A stretch of 23,558 nt of DNA, taken from NCBI GenBank assembly GCA_027596945.1, contig JADGJH010000251.1, positions 1-23,558 on the forward strand, written 5' to 3'. The notes beneath the pieces were generated by a model. The model worked only from the letters and a program-made list of their open reading frames with translations, was not told the DNA's origin and searched no databases. Origin of the DNA: Physocladia obscura (lineage: Eukaryota > Chytridiomycota > Chytridiomycetes > Chytridiales > Chytriomycetaceae). The translations under genes and the position numbers were made by a program. This document shows, piece after piece, positions 10,254 through 21,944 of this stretch (positions are counted from its first letter, which is position 1; each line of letters begins with the position of its first letter).

Positions 10254-13200
10254 CTATTTTTCGGATTTTTCAGTTTGTTGTTGGGCCAAGAATGCAATAT
10301 CCCCCATACGATTGCGTATGGTTTCCGGCAAAGATTCTAATCGAACATGACCACCACCGCCATATTCTTTCCAAATATCTTCAAAAGAATAGATTAAAGT
10401 CTTCAATCCAAGCAAGTAGCCTTGGTCAGGTCCCTTAGTTGTGGGAGGAAAAGTGACCCTTAAAGAAGGTAGTCTTTGCGCTTTTGGATTTTTGATAGTT
10501 CGTTTTACGAAGCGCGGAGTTGCATTTTCTGAAATGTTTATGCCAGCTTCGTTATTGCCAATATTTCCCACCACGTTAATCACCTCCTCTACATCTACAT
10601 ATTCATCTTCTGATGATGTGGGTGGATCATCCACAGATTTCAAACAGTCTGCATTGGAAACACACTGTGCAAAATCAATCATTCGTAAATCTGCTTCATG
10701 GTTCTTTACACATTGTCGATGAGATGCAATAACATTCCAGCCATCTTCGTTATTATTGTGAAAAAAATCGCTATCTCCAGAAGAATAAGATTCATTTGAA
10801 AATGACGAGGAAGAAGATGAATTATTACGCCCTTCACCATCACTGTTCTCCGATTCAGCCTCCTCAGTAATACTATCATCCCAAGAATCTGATGAGTAAC
10901 CTGATGAACTTCTTTCGAAACTTTCATCATTATTACCAATTGGTGCAGTGAAGGTAGAGGAAAGTTTTGTGGTACCGTGATTGGAAAACGTGTTCGACAA
11001 AACAGAATGAACACGTTGAGGTTGCACTGAAAATTGAGACAAATGTGAAATCCTCTTTTCAATTAAAGCATTTCGCGAAATATTATTTGAGCTTGTGCGA
11101 CGATAAATTTTTTTCTGCCGATGTACTTTGAATTTTTTGGATTCAAATGCCTGCGAAAGCTGCTGTGCTTTTCTGTTTGAGATAGATTGATCAATAGCTG
11201 TCTGCATGGTATTATTTACTCGCAGTTGAGTTGCCAGTGAAGGTGTGGGCATATCTGGCCATGCACCGTCATACAAAACCAACAAGCTAGACGCATAAAA
11301 TCGATATGTTGGAAGCTTACTTATAACATCATATAAAGAACGCAACTTTTCGAGAAGACGCGGGATAAATCCAACCAGAATTGATTCGCCGTTATCCAAA
11401 AATGAAATCAGCGATTGCCGAAAATTTGCAGCATTAATTTGCCGTCCGACGTATTTATCTAAATATACAAAACTTTTTGTGGACGCTTTATAAACCTTTG
11501 AAATTTTTATTTTAATTTTAAGATTTTGCTTTTGAAAACCCCACAATTTTCTAATTAAAACTGACCTGCATTCCACATATTCGAACGCCCAATTTTTTAC
11601 TCGTACTTCTTTCACACTTTTTCTCTTGACTAATTCTCTTTGCCATAGTTACGTTAACACCGTGTTGTCGGCTTCCCATCTTCAAATCCAAAATACACGG
11701 ATGTTTCAATCCATCAGTTAAATCTTCCAATAATAAAAATTGATGCATCGGAGGAGTTGACTTTGAAGTACCAGCAGGAACTTCAATACCATCATCTATT
11801 TTTTGCTCAATTTTCGACATTTGATTTTTATGAACATGTAACGCCCAAGGATTCACAGCAGTTTGCAGAATTGTTTCAACATTCTGTTTCAAGGAGGATT
11901 CTTTATCTCGAAAAAGTCCGGAATTTTTGGTAGGGGCCACAGGTTGCTCTTGAACTTCAAATTCTGTGACTTTGTTTTGGGGAGTAAGAAGAGGTGATCG
12001 TTGAATTTCATTTGTACTTTTAGAATTTGACAGAAGAGTTGCCGTTTTTAAATTTAAAGAAACAGAATCAGGAGGGAATTTTGAAGAATTTTTTCCAATT
12101 AAATCAGCATTGACAGTTTCTTTCGCTGTCTTTGATTGAGATTCGAGTATTGGCGGAATCAAAATCGGTGTTTTCTCTCCTAATAAACTGTAAGCAAATT
12201 CAGGAACTTCTTGCTCTTTCGTTGGCTTTAAAGATGGTGATGATTGGCGAGATGATAAGTTGTTAGATCGTCGACTAAGCGGTAAAACCACTTCATCATA
12301 TTTCTGAAGTGAAGACACTTCTTTTGTTGTATTTTGAAATGAAGTTCCTGAAAATTCCGACTTTGAAATATTTGGTTTTAATGCAGGAATAGGCTGTTGT
12401 TTCGACACAAAATTCGCAGATTTCTTGTCGTCTTCATCAGACATTTCAAACATTTGAGTAGATGATTGATCAACTGCGTCAATAGAAGAGTTACTTGATT
12501 TCAGAGGCATAAACAAAGATGAATGATCATTTTTTGTTATTAGCGGCGATTTTTCGGTCGCAATTTGAGATCTGTTGACAGATGAAGGAAAAATTTCTTG
12601 CTTACTCAAAACAGGCGTCGACGCTTGCACTGCTTCAAATCGGTCTCGACTGGAAACATTCATGTCTTCAAGAGATCGGCGTGGTATCATTCGTCCAGAT
12701 AATTCCAATTGTTGCAATCTCAGCCGAAGACTTTTTGGTGACAAAGCATCTTTGAAAATATGCTGCTGGAGACGACGATTAAAATGCTTCGAGAATGATA
12801 ATTCATTCACGGCCTTCTGGTTTTGAAGTGAAAGAGACGCATTCTTCGAAGGGGTCGTCGTCGAATCACCGCAAACAATACAACTTGACAACAGCGGAGA
12901 AGAAACTGGAGCTGAGTTTCGAAAAAATTGTTGAGAATTACCGGGCACTTCTAATGATATAGCTCCACCAATATTTTTTTTACAATTTGAGCATACAGAT
13001 AGCTTTTGAAATGAGTTCAGTTCTTGCAAACCGTTGAACAATTCAAAATCTCTTGAATTGTAATATCGACAAGATGGATGATGCTTTTTTGACAGGCGAT
13101 GACGACGACTTGAGAAAAATCCAAGGGATTCTTCTTCGGCTGAAACAATATGTCTATTTTGTTCGAGCATGACAATGGGTGTACCTTCAACCAACCAGTC

Positions 13201-14993
13201 CTTTCCAGCTGGGAATATACTATTTTTTGATTCAGAAAAAGTTGCTCCAATTTGCGCGATTGGGTTTTCGGTTGATGAATTACTACTTGACGTATAAGTG
13301 ACATTAACAGTTCCAAGGTAAGTGGCAATAAATTTTTTGAGTTCTGGATGATATTCTTCAACACGTTCATAAAAGTCTCTTTCGCGAGGATCCAACTGCT
13401 TGCATAGCGCCTTATTTGAAAAACGCAAAAAATGGGCATGACCTCCCACCTTCAAAAAATTTTGTACTATCAAAATTGCTATACTAACAACCAAAAAATA
13501 AACGTAGAATAAAAATTCACCTGATTGTTAAATGGAGTTAAAGGCAACGATGGAGGTGCCATTCCCGCACCATAATCGGTTTCGTATTCGATGAGGCAAT
13601 CATCACAACAACATGGACAGCCGTTGCCGTTACAACACAAACACATCCTGGAGTCATTTTCATCTCGAGCACCCAAAGAAGCTGCCCGTGTTCGGACACC
13701 TTCTTGATGCACGTATGCTGAAATGAGAGATTTTGATGTTGGAAGAAAAGAAGCATCACTGGCATGCCGTTGCCGCCGCAAATTGATGTGGGTTTGATGA
13801 TTTTTCAACTTATGAGACGATCTTCCTTGGCGACGACCACGATTTGTTGAAGTTTGCGAATTTGAGTTTAATGAACGGGATGAAGAGAAAGATGAAGGCA
13901 TCGATGAAGCTAAAATTCGATCAGACGGAATTTCTAAACTCTTCTCTTTCGCAACTGATGACACTGTTATTGATTGCTGTGAAATAGTTCCAGAAATATT
14001 TGAATTGACAGATAAATGTTGAAAAGATGGTATTTCGATTGGAAACGAGGAGGTTGGTTGTGGAAATTGCGAAACTATTTGTTGTGATGGTGTTGACGAT
14101 TGATCTGATTGTGAGTTTGATCGTGAATAAACATTATGATCATGATTGCTGTGGGAGGAGCCAGAAATAGGAGCAACAAGAACGGTGTTATTTGAGAAAG
14201 AGTCCGTTATTGTTTGCGCAATTGAATAGTTTCTACGCTGAGTTGAAGAGAATCTGGGGCCTGTTGGAACTCGGCGCGCCAGATCTGATTATTGTTGCTA
14301 TTTTTAAGAACACCGTGGAGAAAAAATTATAAGAAACCTGCTTCAGAGAATTGTAGTTGATGTTGTTGCTGATTAATTTGCTGTTGCTGTGGTTGATGAT
14401 GTTGTTGATCTTGTTGTTGTGGAATCGAAGATCGACGCGACACTCCAAGGTCAATATGAAAGTAGGTTGTAGAACGATCGGACATAATAGATTGCTGGAT
14501 ATGTGTTGATTGAGCCGCCGTAGCCGATTGAAGTTGGTGCTGCGGATGTGTTCGGCTTTGACCAAAATTCGACGCAGCACCAGATAGCGAATCGTCCAGG
14601 TTTGTAGCCAAACTCGGATTCACATTCGGATTCGAAATCGGGTCCGAACATGAGATTTGTGTTTGAGGATCTATGCCAAGTCTATTTAGCTACTGTTTCT
14701 GGGTTGTTCAAAAGCAACAAACCACTGTGATTCGCCGGCGTGTCGGCAGACTCAGCGATTAATATTCCTGACAATTCTGTATCTATAGATATCTCAGCAG
14801 CAGCTCTCAGTTTCATGCTGCTATCATTCCCAGCGACATTCTCCTGTATCAGAGAAGCGCCAGCAGCTACTGGTATTGATATTGTATCTGCATGGAATAC
14901 TATTGCATTTGCTGCGACAGTTGTCAGAGATTGACCAAGGATTGTTTCGGATTCTGGTTCTGTTGAAGCTTGTCCAATTCTCTTACCGTTCAT
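10254..14993 (-). CDS. Inositol hexakisphosphate kinase, Kcs1/IP6K type
   Basis: Minus-strand exons (14993-14723, 14670-14338, 14284-13521, 13449-11566, 11495-10254) join in frame to about 1497 aa; the first join is the least certain. Family landmarks in order: [16 protein letters not shown] (about 451-466) and [13 protein letters not shown]; the PxxxDxKxG signature PCILDLKMG (1040-1048, Asp1044, Lys1046); [29 protein letters not shown] (about 1153-1161); RMIDFA (Asp1358); and [13 protein letters not shown] near the end. Known role: phosphorylates InsP6 to 5-InsP7, controlling phosphate and stress signalling. Odd features: about 190 low-complexity acidic/Ser residues inserted between SLLVLYDG and IDFA; an eight-Cys cluster (416-431); and a CxxC...CxxC pair (609-649). 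Yeast Kcs1 is about 1050 aa, so this is long. Confidence 0.85.
14343..14430. repeat. Gln-rich CAA/CAG tract (minus strand) in the kinase N-terminus
   Basis: On the minus strand this stretch encodes a Gln/His-rich segment with runs such as PQQQQ and NQQQHQ near the end of exon 2 of the inositol kinase. It lies in the long disordered N-terminal region. Confidence 0.7.
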
Positions 14994-15039
14994 TTACAAA
15001 AAACGTGCTCCTTCAGGAAAGTTTTTTCAAAAGTTTTCT

Positions 15040-17272
15040 TTAAAAAAATCGAGAAAGAATCACTGCGTTTTCTTGCATTTCGAGTGTGTCATCATTTTCA
15101 AACTTTGTATCCACAGCCTCTGTAACTATTGTAGATTTTTGTACTTGTCGCCATTTTCTTGTGTCCACCCCACAATTTTCCGACTCTTCAAAATATCTGA
15201 CATCGTCAAAGAAATTATCTTCTGCGTATTGATCGGCATGATCTCCAAAATTATTGAATTGTCTCATTTCATGGTAATCTGATGCCTCAAAGTGCATTTC
15301 TTTCTCATAATTTTTTGCAGTATCTTCGCTGAAGATTTGGTTGTCGATTTCGTTGACGTAATTTTCTGCCCAAACCTCATCTTTGTTAGTTTTGTAGTGC
15401 AATACTTCCTTATTATTGTTGAGGACATGATACGCGCTATTTTCATCAGTATCGTATGTTACTGCATCGTCACTTGAGTGGTTAATAATCCAGTGATTTT
15501 CGTTATTGGATAGTGGAATTTCAGTTTGCCGAAATTCAAATGGACCTGTATGAACATCCTCTTTTGCGGCAGCATTCACCTTCGGTACAATATCTGTTGT
15601 TAAAATTTTGTTTCTGTTAAAATAAAAAATTACAATAAAATACTAGAAAACTTTGAAACCTTGCAAGAAAACCTTTTCTGAACTTTTTCGGTGTTTAAAC
15701 AGTCCTTTCTGATTTGAAGGTTTGATCTGCAATGAAAATTTTTAACCCTTATAATGACATGAAAAAGTTTTTACTGTCAATCTCGAAGGTCCTATAAAAG
15801 CCGACTTGAAATTCTTTGCATAAAAGTATAAGAAAAGGCATAAGTTGCAAAATAAAAAGAAGAGAAAAAAGTGGGAAAATAAAGAAAGGGGGTTGAAAAA
15901 ACAATATTACTGGAATGGCACGAGGCGACAGTTTTTTTCCTTTGTTTCGCTGATGGTTATCTTCCCTACTTGAATCATTCGAACTGAATCCTTCATTTTT
16001 TGCCTTTTCGTTGATTATTGCATTTGCTTTAACTGATTCTTGTAGTGTTAGATTTTTAATTTCTTGTTTTTTAGAAGCTTTCAACCGATGGTGTTGAGAA
16101 CAGTTGGCATTCTTTTCCTTCAAATTGAGATACGGCGGTATTGTCGTTTTCTTTCGTTTTTTTGCAATCAAAAAATCTCTGACATTGTCATTCTTGGTGA
16201 CCCCTTCAACAATCGGTTTGAAGAATTCGGTAAGTTTCGGGGTTGCATATTTCGTGTTCATAATATTTCCATCGGTTTGAGTATGTCTCACAGCTCGTTC
16301 TTTAGGTTTCGCTGCCTTAAAGTTAATGTCAAAAATATCGGAGTCATAATCATCAGTACAGTTTTTGGCACGATTTCTTTTGCTTAAGTTCGAAGGTCCT
16401 CGGTGATATTTATCGAGAGCATACTGTTTTAAATTCTTTGTATCCGTGGATTTGACTAGCATGTTTTGGTTTTTGTTCTCTATCATTACCTTCAATTTTG
16501 CTGGTTGTTTCTTTTTGCTTTCTAGATGCCGGTGACGACCACTAACACTTTCTGCCGCGATAGAAGAATCGTTTTCGCTAATTTCTAAATCTTTTCTTGT
16601 TTTTCCTCCCAGTCTTGTATGGTTTTCTGCCTTTCGTTTCACCAATATGGGTGATATCAAAGGGTCGGACAAAAGTGGATCAACAGTGACAGAAATATTG
16701 GAAATTTCTTTAAGCGCTACAAGAGATGTTTTGACAAAAGCTTGCGGCAATATAATGGCTTCGCTTGGCCAGACGTTGCCAATACCACCGACGACGTTTG
16801 AACTGTTTATCTGTATAACGCCTTCGAAATTTTGCTGTCGATCAAGCGCATTTATCTTGATATCGGACGGCACAGTCGTCGGAGAATTTTTAGTGTTGCG
16901 AAAGTGAAATTCCAGAGCGTTGTTTCTTGTTGGTGTGCGCTGATGATTTTTATTTCTTGGCGATGATTGCGATTTTGAAGGTGGTTCGGAACTTCTGGAC
17001 TTCATGGCATTTACGATGCTTGTCCGGCGTTTCGGCGTAGTAGAGGATAGAATATTTGAGGCCGTATTATTATTTACATTCGTATTCGCATTCGGCGTGG
17101 CAACAGTACTGTTATTCATTTTTGGCTTATACATAACTACTTCATGCCAATCACCCACAATCTCTCGTTGATAACGGTGACGATGATGATGACGATGTGT
17201 CTGTTCTTGCGGTTGACTGTGCAAGCACCTAGCGTCATGCAGGAATCTTTGAAGCAAAGCTTGGTCAACCAT
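15040..17272 (-). CDS. Unrecognised basic, disordered, probably nuclear protein (about 665 aa)
   Basis: The main exon starts at the ATG at 17272 (an in-frame stop lies just upstream) and is open to about 15903. Two further exons, 15726-15673 and 15613-15040, have good acceptors (ttttcattgcag, ttttaacag). The frame closes only if the first donor is the gtttt at 15902; the stronger-looking gtaata at 15910 gives the wrong phase, so this junction is provisional. The N-terminus (MVDQALLQRFLHDARCLH) may form a helix. A His-rich stretch, basic Lys/Arg/Ser-Pro segments and KLTEFFKP (346-353), resembling a degenerate PCNA-interaction motif, follow. The C-terminal exon is acidic, rich in Asp, Glu and Asn. 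No catalytic domain is visible and I do not recognise the family. It lies 70 bp downstream of MCM2 on the same strand. Confidence 0.6.
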
Positions 17273-17342
17273 CCCGACAAACTTTTGTCTCTGGCTTTCC
17301 CAAAGGTTCAATCAAATAAAAATTTCAACAAAAACACAACAA

Positions 17343-20300
17343 TCACGAGTCTGAATCCACATCATCAGCCTCAAATCCACCATTCAGCACCTTCAAAATA
17401 CGGCGACTATTCGCATTATAACTAAAGGACCGTTTGAACACGCGAGATTCAATAAACGCAGAAACATCCACAACACCTACTTCCCTTGCTTTAATGTCGA
17501 ACGTGTCACGCTCAACCGAAATTTCAAGAGGCATCTTTCCATGCTGATAATAAAACTCCTTGATACTATCTGATACAATTTCAGACAGCACGTGGTTCAA
17601 AAGTTCGTCATTATCTCGATCAAGCGCAAGGTATCGATCAAATGTCTATAAGAAAGTATTTATAATAATACAAAAATAACTTTAACTTTCAAACTCACCC
17701 TTTGCATAACAGTTTTGACAGAATGCTTTTGCGCATCGACAAATGATCTAATCATAACTGCCATAGCCCTATCCAAATCTTCCTGTCGAACAGTGTCACG
17801 AAGTTGCATTTTCGCAAATGCTTCAGCCATTCGAACCATTGATTCCAAATAACGGACAGTGATTGGAATCGATCCGGAAGTCTTTTGGAATGGAAGTCAA
17901 ATCAAAAACAGGCTTCAAGCAATAGGAAACAATAAAATCTAACCAAAGATTCACGTCTTAATTCGGCATAAAGACTTCCAATTTTGTCCTGATCGATATC
18001 TCCCAACGTCGGATGAATTTGTTCCCGAGCATATACAATATATTTGCGCAACAAATCCTGAGGAATTACCTAAGAGTGAAAAAATAAACTAATATTCAGA
18101 AAACAGCGAAAACAGAAAAATAAGCAACTCACATCGGCGTCCAATTCAACCGCCATATGGCCCTCACCAACACCAGCATTTGGGTGACTTCGAATATGAG
18201 AATTCGCAACAAACCGCGCCAAAAGTTCATCCACAACCGGATCTGCAACATCCCGCACAACACAAAGAATATCGAAACGAGATAAAATCGGTTCTGTCAG
18301 CTCCACATTTAACGAAAATGGAATTTGTGGATTGTAGCGTCCACGAATAGGATTTGCAGCTGCAATAATACTACATCGCGCTTGTAATGACGTGACAATT
18401 CCTGCCTTGGAAATGGATATTGATTGTTGCTCCATTGCTTCGTGAATGGAAGTTCTGAAAAGAAAAAGTTAGGATAATTTATATAAAAATTATTTAAAAA
18501 AGGAAAGTATACCGGTCTTTGTCATTCATCTTATCGAATTCATCGATCAAACAAATACCCTTGTCAGCCATAACCAGGGCTCCACCTTCAAGAGTCCACT
18601 CTCTAGTAACAGGGTCCTTGTGAACACTTGCTGTCAATCCAACGGCTGATGCGCCCTGACCAGTGGTAAAGACGGCACGTCTCGCCGTTTTTTCTACATA
18701 CTTCAGAAATTGCGATTTTGCAGTTCCAGGGTCACCCAAAAGAAGAACGTTAATGTCACCGCGAAGTCGGTGTTTTCCTTGCGGATTCTTGGGGACACCT
18801 CCAAACATCGCGAGGGCAATTGCGGTTTTGATATCTTCATGTCCATAGATAGAAGGCGCCATACTTTTGATTATCTGTAACATCGTAGCAAAAAATTTGT
18901 TCAATATACTTTAACATTACTTCAAGAAAATCAAACCCGGTTGATAATCTTGTCATCACGACTAAGTTCACGAATTCTCTTGTGATCATCTTCGTTCAAT
19001 TTAAAGCTCGCAAAAATATCCTCCTTTTTGCTAATGTAGTTTGCTTCAATGACCGTTGCAAAGACTGGAAATCCTTGCTTTGAATTCAAACTGATGTCAA
19101 AACTGTTGCGGTATATACCAGTAACCTCCTATGGTAAATAAAAAAAATTTTAAAAAGAGAAAATTATGAATCAAAAAATCTCACAATTTCTTCCCCCGGA
19201 CGGACTGTGTCAACCAAATCCCACAACAAAATAACCTCCTTGCTTCGTGGCAAACGACCAGCAGTAACACTACCGGGGCATTCTTGAAGCGTTATTTTTT
19301 GATAATTTCTATATATCGTCTGAAGAAATAAAATCTCAGATTGGCATCGTCGTAGTTCAGCAATAGGAAGTCGGCAAATCTTACTTCTTCAGAGTTAACA
19401 GCAAATGGTCCGCGAGATTGACAATCTTCGCAATTATTCAACTTGATTTCTGAAACAGCATCTTGCTGGAATGGACCCATAACGTGGCCACATTTCATAC
19501 AATTAAACTTAACAAACTTAAGTTGCGGAAAAACGCCGGTACGTCTGGTGACAACCCCTTGAACACGGATAAGTGTGTTCAAATCATTTTGCCTGTTTAA
19601 TAAAATTAATAAAATCACGTAAGGGCAAAAAATCAACCTTAAATCTCTCAATGAATCTGACGCGGGAATATCAGTAATGCGAACGTGAATCTCTTGTTTA
19701 ATTTCGTTATAAAATTCGAATCCAGATAGAACAACCTCCAAAGCAACTTGATCAAAGACCTTGAGAACTTCTGCTGGCGCATTGGTGAGTAAAATAGCCA
19801 AGTTTGCATTTGTGGCTTGGAGATGCACGAAATTAACCATGAGACTTTCTCGATTTCCTGGAGAATTGGCGTGTTAATAAAGTGAAAGAGAAAATAAAAA
19901 TAATAATAAAAATAAAAAACAACCTTCTGCCATTGCTACAATCTGGTCACCGTAAACAGAAGTACCGTTATCATCGAGAAAGGATGTCAAGAAATTTGCA
20001 AATTCGCGCTTGATTGCTTGGCGTGGACCTTCCATGGCAACAAAGTCAGAAATTGGACCTCTCACATTTGCCATATCATCAGCAGAGAGAGCAATATCCT
20101 TTGCAATAAAAATGAGAAAAATATCGAAGACTATTTCCAGTGACTTACAGCGGCTGGATCATCAAAATCCATGTCTTGCTCTTGGCCACGACGATGTCTG
20201 CGACGGACCAACATTGGTCTATCATCATCGTCATCTAGCAGCGAAATTTGAAGGAAAAAAAAAGTCAAGAGTTAAGGTTAAAGAAAGAAGAACTTGAAAA

Positions 20301-20988
20301 ATAAAATACCATCGTTTATGAATGCAGCTGGGAGACCACGGCTACGAGCTTGCTCTCGATCACGTCGACGCATGCGTTCTTCAGCGATCAGACGCGCGTC
20401 AGCATCGATTTGGTCATAATCTTCATCGTCAATATCTCTGGCGTCTAAACGATCCAGTCTTGGGTTTTCACGATAGTCTCTAAGAAACAGAAGAAAAACG
20501 AAGTCAAAACAAACAAAGCAACGAAGACAAAAACCGAAACACAATAGAGTTCAAGTTGGAGACTTTAGGCCAGAAATAATCAAACGGAAACTCTTTTGAA
20601 TAAATACTTACGCCTCGACGTTTTCGAAAAGGTCTTCGCCGTCATCATCCTCTTCATCTGCAAGAGCATCCATGTCTTCAATCTCGTCAATTTCATCAGC
20701 TTCAAGTTGATTGCGGTCACGGGCATTATTTGAAAAGTCAAAACCGTCATCGTCGTTGTTGTTGTTATCGTTTCCATTGTTTGAGTTTGAGTTCTCGTTG
20801 TCCGAGTCGGAATCCAAATGTAGTTGAGAGGAAGGTAAGATGGGTGAAGACGGGGGAACGAGCTGGCGTGGACGCTTGCGCTGCGAACCTGCGTTAGTGT
20901 CATTATTGTCCTGCCAGTATTTGTTGCGTTTAGTTTGGTTTTAGTGCGGTTTGGTGGGGAGAACCATTTTCAGACTTCTTTGAAACAT
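17343..20988 (-). CDS. MCM2: MCM2, subunit of the MCM2-7 replicative helicase
   Basis: Fourteen minus-strand exons: 20988-20965 (tentative), 20910-20612, 20479-20310, 20234-20149, 20098-19924, 19857-19638, 19592-19385, 19319-19185, 19128-18937, 18874-18513, 18454-18133, 18069-17944, 17881-17699, 17645-17343. They join to 934 aa, near the usual 870-905. Features: an acidic Ser/Asp/Asn-rich N-terminal tail; [14 protein letters not shown], a conserved MCM2 segment; a zinc finger (Cys356, 359, 379, 382); [17 protein letters not shown]; Walker A GDPGTAKS (550-557, Lys556); Walker B LIDEFD (Asp614, Glu615); the arginine finger SRFD (Arg683); and [18 protein letters not shown]. All ATPase residues are present. 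Known role: loads with MCM3-7 at origins and unwinds DNA; the MCM2 tail binds histone H3-H4. The start is uncertain: the ATG at 20988 or the one at 20967 could be used, each followed by an intron. Confidence 0.95.
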
Positions 20989-21010
20989 AAACGTGTGTCC
21001 GAAAATCAAA
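20989..21010. promoter_or_regulatory. 22-bp gap between the MCM2 and plus-strand gene starts
   Basis: The predicted MCM2 ATG (20988-20986) and the first in-frame ATG of the plus-strand gene (21011) are 22 bp apart. A bidirectional promoter overlapping both coding regions would be needed. I looked for an MluI-cell-cycle-box-like ACGCGT or similar G1/S element and saw none in this gap. The inference depends on both starts being correct. Confidence 0.3.
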
Positions 21011-21940
21011 ATGCACACCCACGAAGCCGTTGGTGTTGCGACAGACGAGTTGCGCGGCGTTAGTGTTATAGCATATGCATATGCAGAATCTGGGGTGCAT
21101 GCTCTCCATGCGCACTTTATTCCGCTGTCCTTACACGGCAATCCAAACAGTTCCAGCAATTCGGAATCTTCAGAAACAGGGAAAGCAACCATATTAACAG
21201 CAATAGCAGCCGCATCAATAATAACAGCAAACAAATCCGACACCATCGGCGACGGCAAAAGCAATCAGACTATCGAAACCAAAAACAAAATCTCCAACTC
21301 AAAAGCAAGTACGGCTATCACAAACACAAACAATAGCGCATACAAAGGCACATTTGCAATGGTTGCCACACCCGCTCACTGTCCGCCACAGCTGCATCCC
21401 TGTTGCTTCTCGACCAAAGATACTCCCATTTTTTGGGATTTCGCGATGACATTCACACCAATGGCATATCGAAATTCGCCAACTCAGCATCATCTAATTC
21501 AAACACGACGCGCCTTTTCTGTTCCGAACGTCCAACAAATGCATTCCGGTGGAGATGCGCTTGTTCTTGACACTGAGCATTCCGATTGGATTGTTAAGCC
21601 TTCAGACCACCAATCGAATCAGAATACCCCCACCATGCCACAGCAGCAGCAACAGCAACATTTTCCTCCCACCGTTAATTTTGTGCCTCTGTCGTCAATG
21701 TCCTTTCATACAAATATTCTCAAATCGGGAAATACCGCAAAACTTGATGTTGCAAAATACTTTCCCCATCTGCTTCAAGCAAGAAAACTGAAGCACGTGA
21801 ACAAGAGCAAAAATAACAGCAATTTGCTAGATGATCCTGGCACTGATGACAATACTCATTTTGAGCAAGAAACCATTGAAGATTTAGATGACGTTGAATG
21901 GATTGTTTGTATAGGGCCAATGTCATTGAAAATTGTTTGA
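21011..21940 (+). CDS. Unrecognised low-complexity protein (309 aa)
   Basis: A single uninterrupted frame begins at the first in-frame ATG (21011) and ends at a TGA directly followed by an AATAAA-type poly(A) signal. Residues 1-110 are Ala/Ser/Thr/Asn-rich and unconvincing as a folded domain. The second half looks more protein-like: RRAFSVPNVQQM, a run of six Gln, a Lys-rich stretch (ARKLKHVNKSKNN) and an acidic, hydrophobic C-terminus (EDLDDVEWIVCIGPMSLKIV). There is no signal peptide or domain I recognise. The true start could lie further downstream. It is transcribed divergently from MCM2, and a retrotransposon remnant begins within a few bases of its stop. Confidence 0.55.
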   Translation: MHTHEAVGVATDELRGVSVIAYAYAESGVHALHAHFIPLSLHGNPNSSSNSESSETGKATILTAIAAASIITANKSDTIGDGKSNQTIETKNKISNSKASTAITNTNNSAYKGTFAMVATPAHCPPQLHPCCFSTKDTPIFWDFAMTFTPMAYRNSPTQHHLIQTRRAFSVPNVQQMHSGGDALVLDTEHSDWIVKPSDHQSNQNTPTMPQQQQQQHFPPTVNFVPLSSMSFHTNILKSGNTAKLDVAKYFPHLLQARKLKHVNKSKNNSNLLDDPGTDDNTHFEQETIEDLDDVEWIVCIGPMSLKIV

Positions 21941-21944
21941 ATAA

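Noticed and set aside
15040..15579. Separate gene for the acidic 179-codon frame
   Set aside because: It has no ATG near its start, and a strong acceptor (ttttaacag) at 15614 shows it is a 3' exon of the upstream gene.
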